The notes beneath the pieces are model-generated. The model was not told the DNA's origin. It did no database searches and saw only the letters and a program-made list of their open reading frames with translations. 64,000 nt of DNA from Mycolicibacterium mucogenicum DSM 44124 (GTDB lineage Bacteria > Actinomycetota > Actinomycetes > Mycobacteriales > Mycobacteriaceae): positions 3,844,001 to 3,908,000 of the forward strand of contig NZ_CP062008.1 in assembly GCF_005670685.2 (NCBI RefSeq). The letters are read 5' to 3'. Positions within the stretch are counted from its first letter, which is position 1. The number at the start of each line of letters is the position of its first letter. This document shows positions 16,927 to 26,525 of this stretch, piece after piece. Made by a program: the position numbers and the translations under genes.

Positions 16927-17312
16927 GCGTGGCCGTACCCGAGGACAGCGGGGTGAGCCTGGGCGACGCGGACGACAACGCGGTCTTGATAGAACGCGAT
17001 GTGGTCGCGCAGCCGCGCCACCTGTTCGGTCGGGTCCTCGTAGCTCCAGCACACCGGTTCGTCTCCGTCGTTGTCGAATCGCCAATAGGTGGCCTGCCCT
17101 TTGAACGGGCAGCGGCTTGTCGCGTCCGGGTCCTTGCGCAGTTCGATGTGGACGTCCGACCGCGGGAAGTAGAACACCAGGCCGTGGTCCTGCTCGTCGA
17201 CGAGCAACGCGGCCGCGGTCGACGCGAGCAGTCGTCCGTCGTACTCGGCTGTAATCCTGTTGCGGCGGCGATGGATATCGACACGGTAGTCGGGGCGGTC
17301 CACGAAACTCAT
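16923..17312 (-). CDS. DUF427 domain protein
   Basis: A 129-residue single DUF427 domain. Typical segments are VYFPRSDVH-like FYFPRSDVHIEL, CPFKGQATYW near residues 68-77, and CWSYEDPTEQV. DUF427 is common in actinobacteria; its biochemical role is unknown to me. It overlaps both neighbours by 4 bases (LLM gene upstream, thioesterase downstream), a tight operon that links it to this acyl-CoA block. Confidence 0.88.
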   Translation of the reverse strand: MSFVDRPDYRVDIHRRRNRITAEYDGRLLASTAAALLVDEQDHGLVFYFPRSDVHIELRKDPDATSRCPFKGQATYWRFDNDGDEPVCWSYEDPTEQVARLRDHIAFYQDRVVVRVAQAHPAVLGYGHA

Positions 17313-18151
17313 GCCGCCCTCACCACCGTCTCGGCGAATTCCCGCAAGGTATCGGGCTCGGCGAAATCGGCGAACCAGACGTAAAACCGTTCGGCGCCAA
17401 GATCACTCATCCGCCCGAAGTGGTCGACTAGCTCGTCGGCCGTACCGCAGGTCAGTTCGGCACCGAGATGCCCGAAGCGGCGCGTGCTCGTCTCGGTGAC
17501 CGTCGCGCGGTCCGCTGCGGAGCCGACGAAACCCACCATCTGCTGCACCGACACCCGCGCTGCGCCCGCCTGCGGGCGCAGCAGTTGCAGCCGGTCGAGG
17601 TGATTGCATGGCAGGTTCCACCAATCGGCATGTCTGCGAACGAGTTCCATGGTCTTCTTGCCGACACCGCCCAGCACCAAGGGAATCGGGTGTTCCCGGC
17701 GCGGGACCTGTGCGTCGTCGCCGTCGTCGCCCCAGTACCGGCGGATCAGTTCCAGGTCACGTTCGAGCCGCCGGAAGCGGGCCGGGGCGTCGTCGGCGTT
17801 GTCGATGTCGAACCGCTCGAACTCGGCAGGCATCGATCCCGCGCCCAGACCGAGCTCGAACCGCCCGCCCGACGCGGCGGACATCGTGACGGCGTGCTTG
17901 GCGAGCACCGCCGGATGACGGAAACCGTCACACAGGACCAGGTGCCCGACGCGCAGCCGCTGGGTATGCGCCGCGACCCAGGCGGCAATGGCCGTGGCGT
18001 CCCAGATACCGCGATCCGGGGCGCCAGGCGCTTCGAGGTGGTCGATGAAGGCGATGCCATCGAAGCCCGACTCCTCGGCCACCCGTGCGCGCTCGACGAT
18101 GTCGCCAATACTCAGCCGCACCTGCGGCAGGAACAAGAACCACTCGGCCAT
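17309..18151 (-). CDS. LLM-class oxidoreductase, probably F420-dependent
   Basis: A 280-residue luciferase-like monooxygenase-fold protein, a second member besides 5579-6535. The segments GFDGIAFIDHLE (33-44) and GRFELGLGAGSM are standard for the mycobacterial F420 group. It opens the operon LLM, DUF427, TesB-like. Upstream lies motif copy C (18197-18211), 46 bases from the start. Substrate unknown. Confidence 0.85.
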   Translation of the reverse strand: MAEWFLFLPQVRLSIGDIVERARVAEESGFDGIAFIDHLEAPGAPDRGIWDATAIAAWVAAHTQRLRVGHLVLCDGFRHPAVLAKHAVTMSAASGGRFELGLGAGSMPAEFERFDIDNADDAPARFRRLERDLELIRRYWGDDGDDAQVPRREHPIPLVLGGVGKKTMELVRRHADWWNLPCNHLDRLQLLRPQAGAARVSVQQMVGFVGSAADRATVTETSTRRFGHLGAELTCGTADELVDHFGRMSDLGAERFYVWFADFAEPDTLREFAETVVRAA

Positions 18152-18196
18152 GACCCCGCCACGATACCGCGACCGGAAGGAATGCTCTACCTATTT

Positions 18197-18211
18197 GATA
18201 ACGGCATTCTC
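18197..18211. promoter_or_regulatory. operator candidate, motif copy C
   Basis: GATAACGGCATTCTC upstream of the LLM-DUF427-thioesterase operon. It shares nine contiguous bases with the mutase/SDR site at 8568-8582 and both half-sites with the copy at 12505-12519. Confidence 0.45.
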
Positions 18212-18227
18212 GCTCGCGTCGCCGACG

Positions 18228-18530
18228 TCAGCTCCGGTTCGTCCTGATGTCGAAGCCGACCTTCTCGCCATCGACGCTGGTGATCTTGAGATGCGCCTTG
18301 TATGGCCCTTCCGGTCCCGTGAAGGTGCAGTCGAATTCGCCGCCGACCTTGGCGTCGATGCCCGACGGGCACTTGACATCGGTCGGGTGGAATCCGGTCT
18401 TGCTGCTCACCATGTCGGTCACCGACTGCGCGGCGCCTTCGGGTTTGATGGTCGAGGTACACGCGCTCAACTGCAGCGTGAGGACCCCGACGATGACGGT
18501 CGTGCCGATGAAACCGGTGGATCGGGTCAT
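18228..18530 (-). CDS. DUF4333 lipoprotein
   Basis: A 100-residue exported lipoprotein. The N-terminus is basic then hydrophobic, with lipobox LSAC (LQLSACTSTI). The rest matches the small DUF4333 fold of actinobacteria: two cysteines (VKCPSG and FDCTF) that probably form a disulphide, and a C-terminal strand with GFDIRTN. ATG at 18530 places the signal peptide at the N-terminus. Anchored outside the cytoplasmic membrane; function unknown. Confidence 0.85.
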   Translation of the reverse strand: MTRSTGFIGTTVIVGVLTLQLSACTSTIKPEGAAQSVTDMVSSKTGFHPTDVKCPSGIDAKVGGEFDCTFTGPEGPYKAHLKITSVDGEKVGFDIRTNRS

Positions 18531-18672
18531 GACGGGAACGTAGTGGCAGGCAGTTGGAAACGCGTTGGAAATCGGCCGCAGCTGTGCCCCCACCAACACT
18601 TTCCGCAAGGCCACGCAACGACGGTCCGCGTCGGACTACGTTGGACCCGGCGGAAGTGGGTATCAGCCGAAC

Positions 18673-19356
18673 ATGAATGCCGAGATGGTCCAGGATCGCC
18701 GCGCGTCGCTGTCGGTCGTCGTCACCCTCACCGCGTTCGTGGGGATATTGGCATACTGCGACTTCCCGGTGGCGTGGCTGGTCAACTCGCATCTGAGCCC
18801 GCTGCGCTCATACGTCAGCGAGTTGGCGGTCGCAGGCCAACCGGCACGTGCGTTCTTCCGGGTCAGCGACATCGTGGCCGGGGTGGGCTTGATCGCCGTT
18901 GCCAACCTGCTGATGCGTTGGCCGCCGACGAGGCAGGCGTCGGTCGCGCATCTGTGCGCGATGGTCGCCGGCGTCTCATCGATGGTCGATGGCCTGTGGA
19001 CCATGCCGTGCGCGCCGTCGATCGACGTGAGCTGCCGCGCAACGGAAGAAGCGATCCACACGACGCAGGTCGTGCAACCCCATACCGCTTCCAGCCTCAT
19101 CGGGTTCACCGCACTCGTCTGTGCCATCGGCCTCTACGGGGCAGCGCTGACACGGCAGCCGGGCTACGGCAGGCTCGGCGTCTCCGGACTTTCTGCCGCA
19201 GCCGTGGCCGCGCTTCTCGGCAGTGTCGACGTCGCCATGTGCCTGACGGACTCAACAGCCATGGTGGGGCTGGTGGAGCGGATACAGGTGTGCGCCATCG
19301 CCGCGTGGCTCGCCATCCTCGTACTCCGCATGGCCGGTGATCGCCACTGGCGTTGA
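18673..19356 (+). CDS. DUF998 multi-pass membrane protein
   Basis: A 227-residue protein with about six hydrophobic segments and the conserved LRSYVSELAVAGQPARAFFR near residues 45-64, where SYVSELA is the usual DUF998 signature after the first helix. Start ATG 18673 chosen by homology. It ends 8 bases from the convergent patatin gene with no visible terminator between. Role unknown; DUF998 proteins are distant relatives of frizzled/GPR-like membrane folds. Confidence 0.8.
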   Translation: MNAEMVQDRRASLSVVVTLTAFVGILAYCDFPVAWLVNSHLSPLRSYVSELAVAGQPARAFFRVSDIVAGVGLIAVANLLMRWPPTRQASVAHLCAMVAGVSSMVDGLWTMPCAPSIDVSCRATEEAIHTTQVVQPHTASSLIGFTALVCAIGLYGAALTRQPGYGRLGVSGLSAAAVAALLGSVDVAMCLTDSTAMVGLVERIQVCAIAAWLAILVLRMAGDRHWR

Positions 19357-19364
19357 CCGAGCGC

Positions 19365-21080
19365 CTAGGTCGACTCGGACTGCGACTTGCGGATGCGGTC
19401 CCCGACGGCCGCGACCCGGCGCCGTACCCGAGTGACCCGCGGTACGTATTCGGCGGCCCGTCGGGCACCGTCCAGAATCGTGGCCATCGGCTGCAACGGA
19501 GCGGAGACCCGAACCGGTGTCCGATCGACCTGCGGCGGCTGACTTCCCTTCCACCACACCGGTTCGGTGAGCCTTTGCACGAACGGCACCGAACTCTCCA
19601 CCGAGGCGTTGCCCCACTCGATCGCGCGGTCGATGGCCTCCGGCGCGGCAGCCAACGTCACCGGAGACAGCGTAGGGCTGAACCGGATGACACGGTCGGC
19701 GAACGGCGCGTTGCGGACCATCTGCAACTGCAGCGCCTGGGTAATCGGTTGCAGCCAAAGGTGTCTCGGGTTCCACTGCGGATGGAAGCAGTCCCAGCCG
19801 ATGTAGCACGCGTTGCGGGTGCCGAGGCGACCGTCCTGAATTCGCTTCCACGCCAGCTCGATCGGGACGTTGCTCGCCGCTCCCCCGTCGACCAACGCGG
19901 CGACATCCTTCTCCACGAGCAGCTGATCGAGCAGGCCCCACATCCGCGGATCACTCGACTCATGATGCAGAATCCCCGGGATCGCCGACGAAAAGCTCGC
20001 GGCGTCAACGACATTGAAGTCGGCCGTCAGATCGTCGCCCCCGAGCACGATCGGCTTGACGACGCGGGAATCGATGAACGCGGCGACCTGCCACAGCCGG
20101 TTGACGACGCCGGGCGCGTAGCCCAGCTTGAGGTGCTCGAGCGCGCGCACTCCCATCATCGTGAAATGCGACGGATGGAACTGGCCGGGCAGCCGGTCGA
20201 ATGACTGCTTCCGGACGCCGGCGACGACGGTCTCGTACGGGATCGAGAGATCCGTCATCCGCATCGGTTCACCGTCTTCGCGCGTGAACATCTCCTTTGC
20301 GAATTCGTTGAACTGCAACGAGAACAGGCCATTGAGTCCGTGGCGACGGCGGGTCCGGGCCGGGGCCAGGACGCCGCGGTAGGTGACGGTCTTCGCCCAG
20401 GCGACGTAGTCCTCGATGGGCACCGGCAGGACGCGGGCCATGACGCTGCCGACGATGGCGCCGAACGAGTTGGTCAACATGTAGGCGGGCGGCAGGCCCG
20501 CCGCGAGCATGCGCTGCATGCCGCCCAGGTAGACGTAGCCGGCGCCGCCCCCGCCGCCCAGGACCGCGACGTAGGTCTTGTAGCCGAGTTCGGCATCGAG
20601 TTCGGCCGCGGAGAAGTCGTTGGCGTGGCGCTCCAGCAGCAGCGACCGCTCGTAGTCGACGTCCTCGGCGAAACTCGCGAGGATCGCCTTCGCCGCGTCC
20701 AACCGTTCCTGTGCGGTGGTCCGCCCGCGCAGTGCGTGGTACAGCGCATCGATCACTCGCGCGCGGAAGCCGGCGATCTCGTCACCAACCGTCACGTCGC
20801 CGCGACCCCGGGTACCGCCCGGACCGGCCGCGCCCGGTTCGAACACCGTCAGACGCGCGAAGCTCAACAGGTAGCGCAAGCGCCGGAACTGCTCGGGGCT
20901 GAGCACGTCGGGGCAGTCGAGGTCGGCCCGAACCAGCGCGGCTTCCATATGCTGCAGCGCGAGAGTCGGATTGCTGCCCGGAAGGCCAGGGGGTTCCGCG
21001 GCCTCGATCACCGCCAACTCGGTGGACACGTCGCCGAACGGTACGAGCTCGGGATTCACCATCAGATCATTGTTCGCCAC
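19365..21080 (-). CDS. patatin-like phospholipase
   Basis: A 571-residue patatin-family lipid acyl hydrolase. The oxyanion loop is GGGGGAGYVYLGG (175-187), the nucleophile is Ser205 in LTNSFGA, and the dyad aspartate lies in ALVDGGAASNVP. The nucleophile elbow departs from GxSxG: the first Gly is Thr. About 160 residues of mostly helical sequence precede the catalytic domain. Start GTG 21080 or ATG 21062. It probably hydrolyses membrane lipid or triacylglycerol. The 52-base gap to the upstream hydrolase is short enough for one transcript. Confidence 0.82.
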   Translation of the reverse strand: MANNDLMVNPELVPFGDVSTELAVIEAAEPPGLPGSNPTLALQHMEAALVRADLDCPDVLSPEQFRRLRYLLSFARLTVFEPGAAGPGGTRGRGDVTVGDEIAGFRARVIDALYHALRGRTTAQERLDAAKAILASFAEDVDYERSLLLERHANDFSAAELDAELGYKTYVAVLGGGGGAGYVYLGGMQRMLAAGLPPAYMLTNSFGAIVGSVMARVLPVPIEDYVAWAKTVTYRGVLAPARTRRRHGLNGLFSLQFNEFAKEMFTREDGEPMRMTDLSIPYETVVAGVRKQSFDRLPGQFHPSHFTMMGVRALEHLKLGYAPGVVNRLWQVAAFIDSRVVKPIVLGGDDLTADFNVVDAASFSSAIPGILHHESSDPRMWGLLDQLLVEKDVAALVDGGAASNVPIELAWKRIQDGRLGTRNACYIGWDCFHPQWNPRHLWLQPITQALQLQMVRNAPFADRVIRFSPTLSPVTLAAAPEAIDRAIEWGNASVESSVPFVQRLTEPVWWKGSQPPQVDRTPVRVSAPLQPMATILDGARRAAEYVPRVTRVRRRVAAVGDRIRKSQSEST

Positions 21081-21132
21081 CGGGCACCGGGCCGCGGCGG
21101 TTGGGTCGGATTGCCAGAACCGGCCGGCAACG

Positions 21133-22008
21133 TCAACTCTGCCGCGACTCGGCCAGCACGTCCGAGAGCCACTTGATCACCAGATCGGGCTGCTCGTCGA
21201 TGATGAAGTGACCGCAGTTGGGCACCTCGGTGATGTTCAGATCGTCGGCGTGATCCTTGAAGCCCTCCAGCAGCGACGGGTGCACCGCCACATCGTCGAG
21301 ACCGAACAGCACCCGCACCGGCATCGCGAGCTTCTGATCGTCGTAGGGACCACGCGCCAGTTTCGCGAACTCCCTGCCGACCATGGCGCGGTAGATCTTG
21401 GAGCCCGCGACACGACGGTCCCGGTCGCGGAAGCAGCTGCGGAAGAAGTCCACCGACTCCTGGGGCATGCCGCTGCGGCGGATGAACCACCACAGCGTCG
21501 GTGACAGGTGCGACAGCGGTCCAACGACCGGAGCGCCCACGACAAGTTGGTACGCCAGCTTGTGGGCATGCCGTGCGACCCGGCCCGGCTCCTGCCACAC
21601 CGGCGGGATGTTGAGGATCGCCAACCGCTTGACGCGCGCCGGCGCCTTCAACGCCACCAGCTGCGCGGTCCAGCCGCCCCAGTCATGGCCCACCAGGTCG
21701 AAGGTGTCCAGCCCCAGCGCCGTCGCCGCGGCCAGCACGTCGGAGGCGAACTGTTCCTTCTCGTAACCCTTCGGGGTGACCTCGCTCCAGCCGGCGCCGC
21801 GCAGGTCCATGGCGTGCACCCGGTAGCCGGCATCGGCCAGCGCCGGAATGACCTTGTGCCACATGAACCAGTTCTCCGGCCAGCCGTGCAACAGCACGAC
21901 GGGGCGTCCACCCTCCGGCCCGGCCGCAGCCACGTGGATTTTCACGTCACCGGCCTGCACATATTCATGGGTCACGCCATCGAGAGTGGGCATGCTGCGC
22001 TGCGTCAT
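21133..22008 (-). CDS. alpha/beta hydrolase, epoxide-hydrolase-like
   Basis: A 291-residue alpha/beta hydrolase. HGWPENWFMWH (near 41-51) is the HGxP oxyanion motif. The nucleophile is an aspartate in GHDWGG, and the base is the His of NCGHF near the end. An Asp nucleophile with HGxP is typical of soluble epoxide hydrolases and dehalogenases, and the sequence favours the former. A perfect 16-base palindrome lies 9 bases upstream of the start. It precedes the patatin gene on the same strand. Confidence 0.87.
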   Translation of the reverse strand: MTQRSMPTLDGVTHEYVQAGDVKIHVAAAGPEGGRPVVLLHGWPENWFMWHKVIPALADAGYRVHAMDLRGAGWSEVTPKGYEKEQFASDVLAAATALGLDTFDLVGHDWGGWTAQLVALKAPARVKRLAILNIPPVWQEPGRVARHAHKLAYQLVVGAPVVGPLSHLSPTLWWFIRRSGMPQESVDFFRSCFRDRDRRVAGSKIYRAMVGREFAKLARGPYDDQKLAMPVRVLFGLDDVAVHPSLLEGFKDHADDLNITEVPNCGHFIIDEQPDLVIKWLSDVLAESRQS

Positions 22009-22016
22009 GCGCGCAT

Positions 22017-22032
22017 CTTACCGCGCGGTAAG
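22017..22032. promoter_or_regulatory. palindromic operator before the epoxide-hydrolase-like gene
   Basis: CTTACCGCGCGGTAAG is a perfect 16-base palindrome 9-24 bases before the start of the hydrolase gene. The CTTAC-N6-GTAAG frame is also present at 51554-51569 before fadE24. It resembles TetR-type operators. Confidence 0.5.
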
Positions 22033-22090
22033 TTCGCTGGTCGATAGGTGGCGCCTTCCTGCGGCCGGGACGCCAGGCGGTCGGCAGCGA

Positions 22091-22546
22091 TCAGTTCGTC
22101 GCCGCGTTCCATTCATAGGGCAGGAACTTCCCGTCGAACGTGATCACCACGCGGTCGCCGCCTGGATGGGACTTACGTTGCAGGTCGATGCTGAAGTTGA
22201 TGGCGCTCATGATGCCGTCGCCGAACTGCTCGTGGATGACTTCCTTGAGCGCTGGTCCATATACCGAAAGCGCTTCGTAGAGCCGGTAAATGGTCGGGTC
22301 GGTGGGCACCGCGGTCGGCAACCCGCCGCGCATCGGCACCGCTGCCAGAACGGGAATGACGGACTCGTCGAGGCCGAGCAGTGCCACGACCTTGGCACCC
22401 AATTCGGTGGGCACCGGGTGCTGGCCGAGCAATGCGGCGATCGTCCACACCAACGGACGCTCCAGCGCATCCGCCAACTGTTGCCATGTCAGGCCTTTCG
22501 CCAGACGCGCGGCGACGATCTCTTCGGTTACTTGATCTCGTGTCAT
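22091..22546 (-). CDS. cynS: cyanate hydratase (cyanase)
   Basis: A 151-residue cyanase, close to the 156 residues of the E. coli enzyme. It converts cyanate and bicarbonate to ammonia and CO2 as a homodecamer. The catalytic residues match by spacing: Arg88 and Glu91 in YRLYE and Ser114 in GIMSA correspond to Arg96, Glu99 and Ser122. The N-terminal 75 residues form the helical, lambda-repressor-like domain. It is a single gene without the usual cynT/cynX partners; a tRNA-Ala gene lies upstream on the same strand. Confidence 0.95.
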   Translation of the reverse strand: MTRDQVTEEIVAARLAKGLTWQQLADALERPLVWTIAALLGQHPVPTELGAKVVALLGLDESVIPVLAAVPMRGGLPTAVPTDPTIYRLYEALSVYGPALKEVIHEQFGDGIMSAINFSIDLQRKSHPGGDRVVITFDGKFLPYEWNAATN

Positions 22547-22632
22547 GCGGTACAGCTTCGTGGACCGGTGTTACTGAGGAATTACGAGTTCTGCGCTGCC
22601 GCAGGATCAACCGCAGCGCGCCGCGAAACGCG

Positions 22633-22666
22633 AAAACCCGTCCTGACCGGAGTCAGAACGGGTTTT
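22633..22666 (-). terminator. terminator of the tRNA-Ala gene
   Basis: Strong hairpin: AAAACCCGT... pairs with ...ACGGGTTTT, with the inner CTGAC/GTCAG arms closing on a tight loop. It begins 6 bases past the tRNA 3' end and ends in a U run on the minus strand, as in an intrinsic terminator. Confidence 0.75.
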
Positions 22667-22671
22667 ACTTG

Positions 22672-22744
22672 TGGAGCTAAGGGGACTCGAACCCCTGACC
22701 CCCACACTGCCAGTGTGGTGCGCTACCAGCTGCGCCATAGCCCC
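22672..22744 (-). tRNA. tRNA-Ala (anticodon GGC)
   Basis: A 73-base tRNA on the minus strand. The acceptor arms GGGGCTA and TAGCTCC pair (one G-U), followed by discriminator A. The anticodon stem CCACA/TGTGG closes the loop CTGGCAG, giving anticodon GGC, which reads alanine codon GCC. The T-arm carries GGTTCGAGTCC. CCA is not encoded. An intrinsic terminator follows at once. Confidence 0.96.
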
Positions 22745-22800
22745 TTAAGTGGTGCCTGATGAAGCTACACCACTGGCACCACCGTCGACAAAACGGCTGG

Positions 22801-24063
22801 TCAGAGAGACCCTTCCACCGGCTCGTGGCCTAGTGGACAGATTGGGGTCTCCTCGTCGTCACCGGATCGACGCGTTTCCGGGGCCAGCGACCAACACACC
22901 GCAGCCGCCAGCAGGATCACCCCGCCGACGCCGAATGCGGCGGTGAAGGACACGTGCTGGGCGATCTGTCCGGCGGCCAGGGAGCCGACGATCGTGCCGA
23001 GGTCCGACATCATCTGAAAGGTCGCCACGGCGGTACCGCCGCGTGCGCGGTTGCCGATGATGTCCGCGACGGCCGCCTGCTGGGGCGAGACGAAGACGCC
23101 ACTCGCCGCACCCGTCACGAACGCGATCACGAGGAAGACCGGCAGCGACGTGGTCCAGCCGAGCAGCGCCGTCGAGGCGGCCGACACCGTCAAGCCGACG
23201 ATCATCAATTTGCGGCGGCCCACCCGGTCTGACAGGTGCCCGCTGGGAATCACGGCACAGACGTTGCCGATCGCGAACATCGCCAGCACCAGGCCGGCCA
23301 TGCCCGCGCTACGGTGCAGCACGTCGACGACGAACAGCGGCACCAGCGCCACGCGTAGGCCCAGCGCCGCCCATCCGGCCGCCAGGTTCGACAGCAGGGC
23401 GGCCTGATAGGCACGGTTGCGCAGCACGGTTCGCACCGACACCGTCGGCCCGACCGCCTCCTCGTCCGGAGCGGCCAGCGTCGAGTTCCGCAGGCTGACG
23501 AACACCACGACCGCGGCGACCACCAGCGCCGCCCCGTAGATGGCGAACGGCACGGACAGACCCAACCCGGCGGTCAGGCTGCCGACCACCGGCCCGGCCA
23601 CGCCACCGATCATGAATGCGCTCGAGAACAACCCGGCCACCCGGCCACGGGCGTCGAACGGCGACAGCCGGATCATCAGCGCCAGCGACGACACCGTGAA
23701 CATTGCCGAGCCCGCACCACCGAGGGATCGGAACACCAACAGCTGCCAGTAGGTCTCCGCAAACGCGCAGGCCAGCGTCGACAACGCGACAATCAGCAGG
23801 CCGGTGAGATAGACGCGCCGCTCACCGAGCTTCTGCACCAGCAGGCCGCTGGGCGGCGCGAAGATCAGGCGCATCGCGGCGAACGCGGTGATGACGAACG
23901 TCGCCGCGCTGATGCTGACACCGAAGTTGCGGGCGTACGCCGGCAGTACCGGGGCCACCACGCCGTAGCCGAGTGCGATGACGATGTTGGCGCCGGCCAG
24001 CACCCAGATCTCGGCCGGCAGTCGGGTCGGGGTCGGACAGTCGCCCTCCGTTACAGCGCTCAC
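22801..24063 (-). CDS. MFS transporter
   Basis: A 420-residue major facilitator protein with about 12 hydrophobic segments. The loop 2-3 signature appears as [14 protein letters not shown] and the second-half equivalent as [12 protein letters not shown]. Likely a proton-coupled drug or metabolite exporter (DHA1-like); the substrate is not predictable. GTG start at 24063 overlaps the stop of pgm by 4 bases (GTGA), so the two are co-translated, although no functional link is obvious. Confidence 0.88.
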   Translation of the reverse strand: MSAVTEGDCPTPTRLPAEIWVLAGANIVIALGYGVVAPVLPAYARNFGVSISAATFVITAFAAMRLIFAPPSGLLVQKLGERRVYLTGLLIVALSTLACAFAETYWQLLVFRSLGGAGSAMFTVSSLALMIRLSPFDARGRVAGLFSSAFMIGGVAGPVVGSLTAGLGLSVPFAIYGAALVVAAVVVFVSLRNSTLAAPDEEAVGPTVSVRTVLRNRAYQAALLSNLAAGWAALGLRVALVPLFVVDVLHRSAGMAGLVLAMFAIGNVCAVIPSGHLSDRVGRRKLMIVGLTVSAASTALLGWTTSLPVFLVIAFVTGAASGVFVSPQQAAVADIIGNRARGGTAVATFQMMSDLGTIVGSLAAGQIAQHVSFTAAFGVGGVILLAAAVCWSLAPETRRSGDDEETPICPLGHEPVEGSL

Positions 24064-25694
24064 GCTATGACTGTATTCACCACTTCCCGCGCGGCGGCCT
24101 GAACCTGCGCCAGATGTTCCGGACCCTTGAACGACTCGGCGTAGATCTTGTAGACGTCCTCGGTCCCCGAGGGCCGCGCGGCGAACCAGGCGTTCTCGGT
24201 TGTCACCTTCAGCCCGCCCAGCGGCGCGCCGTTGCCCGGCGCCGCCGTGAGCTTGGCGACGATCGGTTCGCCCGCCAGCTCGGTCGCGGTGACCTGTTCG
24301 GCCGACAGCTTCGACAATCGCGCCTTCTGTTCGCGGTTGGCCGGCGCGTCGATACGGGCATAGGTTGGGGCTCCGTACTTTTCGGTCAGCTCGGCGTAAC
24401 GCTGCGACGGCGACTTACCGGTGACCGCCAGGATCTCCGAAGCCAGCAGCGCCAGGATGATGCCGTCCTTGTCGGTGGTCCAGACGCTCCCGTCCGTGCG
24501 CAGGAACGACGCCCCGGCACTCTCCTCGCCACCGAAGCCGATTGTGCCGCTGAGCAATCCGTCCACGAACCACTTGAAGCCGACCGGCACCTCCACCAGC
24601 TGGCGCCCCAGCCCGGCCACCACGCGGTCGATGATCGACGAGCTGACCGCGGTCTTGCCCACCGCGGTGGAACCCGGCCACCCGGCCCGATGCGTGTACA
24701 GGTAGTCGATGGCCACGGCGAGATAGTGGTTCGGGTTGAGCAGGCCCCCGTCGGGCGTGACGATGCCGTGCCGGTCCGAGTCCGCGTCGTTGCCGGTGGC
24801 GATCTGGTAGCGGTCGCGATTCGCGATCAGTGACGCCATGGCGTTCGGCGAGCTGCAGTCCATCCGGATCTTGCCGTCGGTGTCGAGCGTCATGAACCGC
24901 CAGGTCGCGTCCACGAGCGGGTTCACCACGGTCAGGTCCAACTGGTGCCGTTCGGCGATGGCGGCCCAGTAGTCGACGCTGGCGCCACCGAGCGGATCCG
25001 CGCCGATGCGCACCCCCTCTGCGCGAATGGCATGCAGGTCAACCACATTCGGCAGATCCTCGACGTAGGCATTGAGGTAGTCGTGCCGCTCCGTCGAGCC
25101 CAGCGCACGCGCCAGCGGCATCCGCTTCACGTCGCGCAGCCCGTCGCGCAGAATCTCGTTGGCGCGCTTGGCAATCGCGCTCGTCGCATCGGTGTCGGCC
25201 GGGCCGCCGTTGGGCGGGTTGTATTTGAAGCCACCGTCGCGCGGCGGGTTGTGCGAGGGGGTGACGACGATGCCGTCGGCGAGGTCGCCTTCCCGGCCGC
25301 GGTTGAAGGTCAAGATGGCGTGGCTGACCGCCGGTGTGGGCGTGTAGCGGTCGGCGGCGTCGATCATCGCGACGACCTCGTTGCCGGCGAGCACTTCCAG
25401 TGCCGTGACCCAGGCCGGCTCGGACAAGGCATGGGTATCCCGGCCGATGAACAGCGGCCCGGTCGTGCCCTGCGCGGCGCGGTACTCGGCGATCGCCTGT
25501 GTGGTGGCCAGGATGTGCGGCTCGTTGAACGCCCCTTCCAGACTCGATCCGCGGTGGCCCGACGTGCCGAAGACCACCTGCTGATCGACGTTCTCGGGAT
25601 CGGGCGCCACGGTGTAGTAGGCGGTGACCACGTGGGCCACGTCGATCAGGTCATCTGGCTGGGCCGGTTGGCCGGCGCGCGGGTTGGCCGTCAT
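24060..25694 (-). CDS. pgm: phosphoglucomutase (alpha-D-glucose-1,6-bisphosphate-dependent)
   Basis: A 544-residue phosphohexomutase, normal for the bacterial Pgm group. It interconverts glucose 1-phosphate and glucose 6-phosphate for glycogen, trehalose and cell-wall sugars. The phosphoserine loop is [15 protein letters not shown] (TxSHNP type), the metal loop is the DADSDRHG segment, and [10 protein letters not shown] lies near the N-terminus. ATG 25694 (MTANPRAG) is taken as start; more upstream frame is non-homologous. Divergent from the crcB operon with 70 bases between. Confidence 0.94.
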   Translation of the reverse strand: MTANPRAGQPAQPDDLIDVAHVVTAYYTVAPDPENVDQQVVFGTSGHRGSSLEGAFNEPHILATTQAIAEYRAAQGTTGPLFIGRDTHALSEPAWVTALEVLAGNEVVAMIDAADRYTPTPAVSHAILTFNRGREGDLADGIVVTPSHNPPRDGGFKYNPPNGGPADTDATSAIAKRANEILRDGLRDVKRMPLARALGSTERHDYLNAYVEDLPNVVDLHAIRAEGVRIGADPLGGASVDYWAAIAERHQLDLTVVNPLVDATWRFMTLDTDGKIRMDCSSPNAMASLIANRDRYQIATGNDADSDRHGIVTPDGGLLNPNHYLAVAIDYLYTHRAGWPGSTAVGKTAVSSSIIDRVVAGLGRQLVEVPVGFKWFVDGLLSGTIGFGGEESAGASFLRTDGSVWTTDKDGIILALLASEILAVTGKSPSQRYAELTEKYGAPTYARIDAPANREQKARLSKLSAEQVTATELAGEPIVAKLTAAPGNGAPLGGLKVTTENAWFAARPSGTEDVYKIYAESFKGPEHLAQVQAAAREVVNTVIA

Positions 25695-25764
25695 GGGCTC
25701 GATTCTGCTACCGGTTCTCCCCCGGTGTGCACCAGTCGGCGTTCGGCCACCATACTTTTGCCCT

Positions 25765-26163
25765 ATGTTCGGCCACGACAACCGAGAATTGGCCGCCGTC
25801 TTCGTCGGGGGCGCCATCGGCACCGTCGCGCGGGCTGCCCTCGCCGTCTTCGCCGCGCCCCATCCCGCGCACTGGCCCTGGCCCACGTTCATCGTGAACA
25901 TCGTCGGCGCGTTCCTGCTCGGCTACTTCACCACCCGGTTGCTGGAGCGACTACCGGTATCGAGTTATCAGCGCCCGCTGCTCGGCACGGGTGTGTGCGG
26001 TGGCCTGACCACGTTCAGCACCATGCAGGTCGAGACGGTGCGGATGCTCCAACACGGCGCCTACGGGCTGGCCGTGGGGTACACAGTGGCCAGCATCATC
26101 GCCGGCCTGGCCGCGGTCTACCTCGCCACCGTCCTGGTCCGACGGGTCCGGGTGCGGGCATGA
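25765..26163 (+). CDS. crcB: fluoride ion channel subunit CrcB (Fluc), first copy
   Basis: A 132-residue small membrane protein with four hydrophobic helices. Conserved Fluc segments: [12 protein letters not shown] near residue 15, [13 protein letters not shown] (the Asn of the pore), and [12 protein letters not shown], whose Phe-Ser/Thr lines the fluoride path. Two-gene Fluc systems form heterodimers in which the subunits insert in opposite orientation; the second subunit follows with a 4-base overlap. It exports cytoplasmic fluoride. No fluoride riboswitch fits in the 70-base leader. Confidence 0.93.
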   Translation: MFGHDNRELAAVFVGGAIGTVARAALAVFAAPHPAHWPWPTFIVNIVGAFLLGYFTTRLLERLPVSSYQRPLLGTGVCGGLTTFSTMQVETVRMLQHGAYGLAVGYTVASIIAGLAAVYLATVLVRRVRVRA

Positions 26164-26525
26164 CGGCGGTCATCTGGCTGGGCGTCGCACTGATCGGCGG
26201 CGTGGGAGCCGTGACGCGGTTCCTGGTGGACCGCGCGGTATCGAAACGCAAGAGCAGCAGCTTCCCATACGGCACATTCGTGGTGAACCTCAGCGGCGCC
26301 TGGCTGCTCGGCTTCTTCGGCGGTCTGGCGTTGCCTCCCAATGTCGCCTTGCTGGCCGGTACCGCGTTCGTCGGCGCCTACACGACGTTCTCGACGTGGA
26401 TGCTGGAAACCCAGCGCCTCGGCGAGGAACGACAGGTCTGGTTCGCGCTCGCCAACATCGTGACGAGCGTGGTGCTGGGCCTGGCCGCCGCGGCGCTGGG
26501 AATATGGATGGGCGGCCTGCTGTGA
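26160..26525 (+). CDS. crcB: fluoride ion channel subunit CrcB (Fluc), second copy
   Basis: A 121-residue Fluc subunit, partner of the preceding gene. [26 protein letters not shown] and [12 protein letters not shown] are the equivalents of the pore motifs in the first copy. The positively charged SKRKSSS loop after helix 1 differs from the first copy and fits the opposite membrane orientation expected of a heterodimer. It overlaps the DUF190 gene by 4 bases. Confidence 0.93.
   Translation: MTAVIWLGVALIGGVGAVTRFLVDRAVSKRKSSSFPYGTFVVNLSGAWLLGFFGGLALPPNVALLAGTAFVGAYTTFSTWMLETQRLGEERQVWFALANIVTSVVLGLAAAALGIWMGGLL

Noticed and set aside
25695..25764. Possible fluoride riboswitch before crcB
   Set aside because: The leader is only 70 bases, shared with pgm, and shows none of the conserved riboswitch elements.
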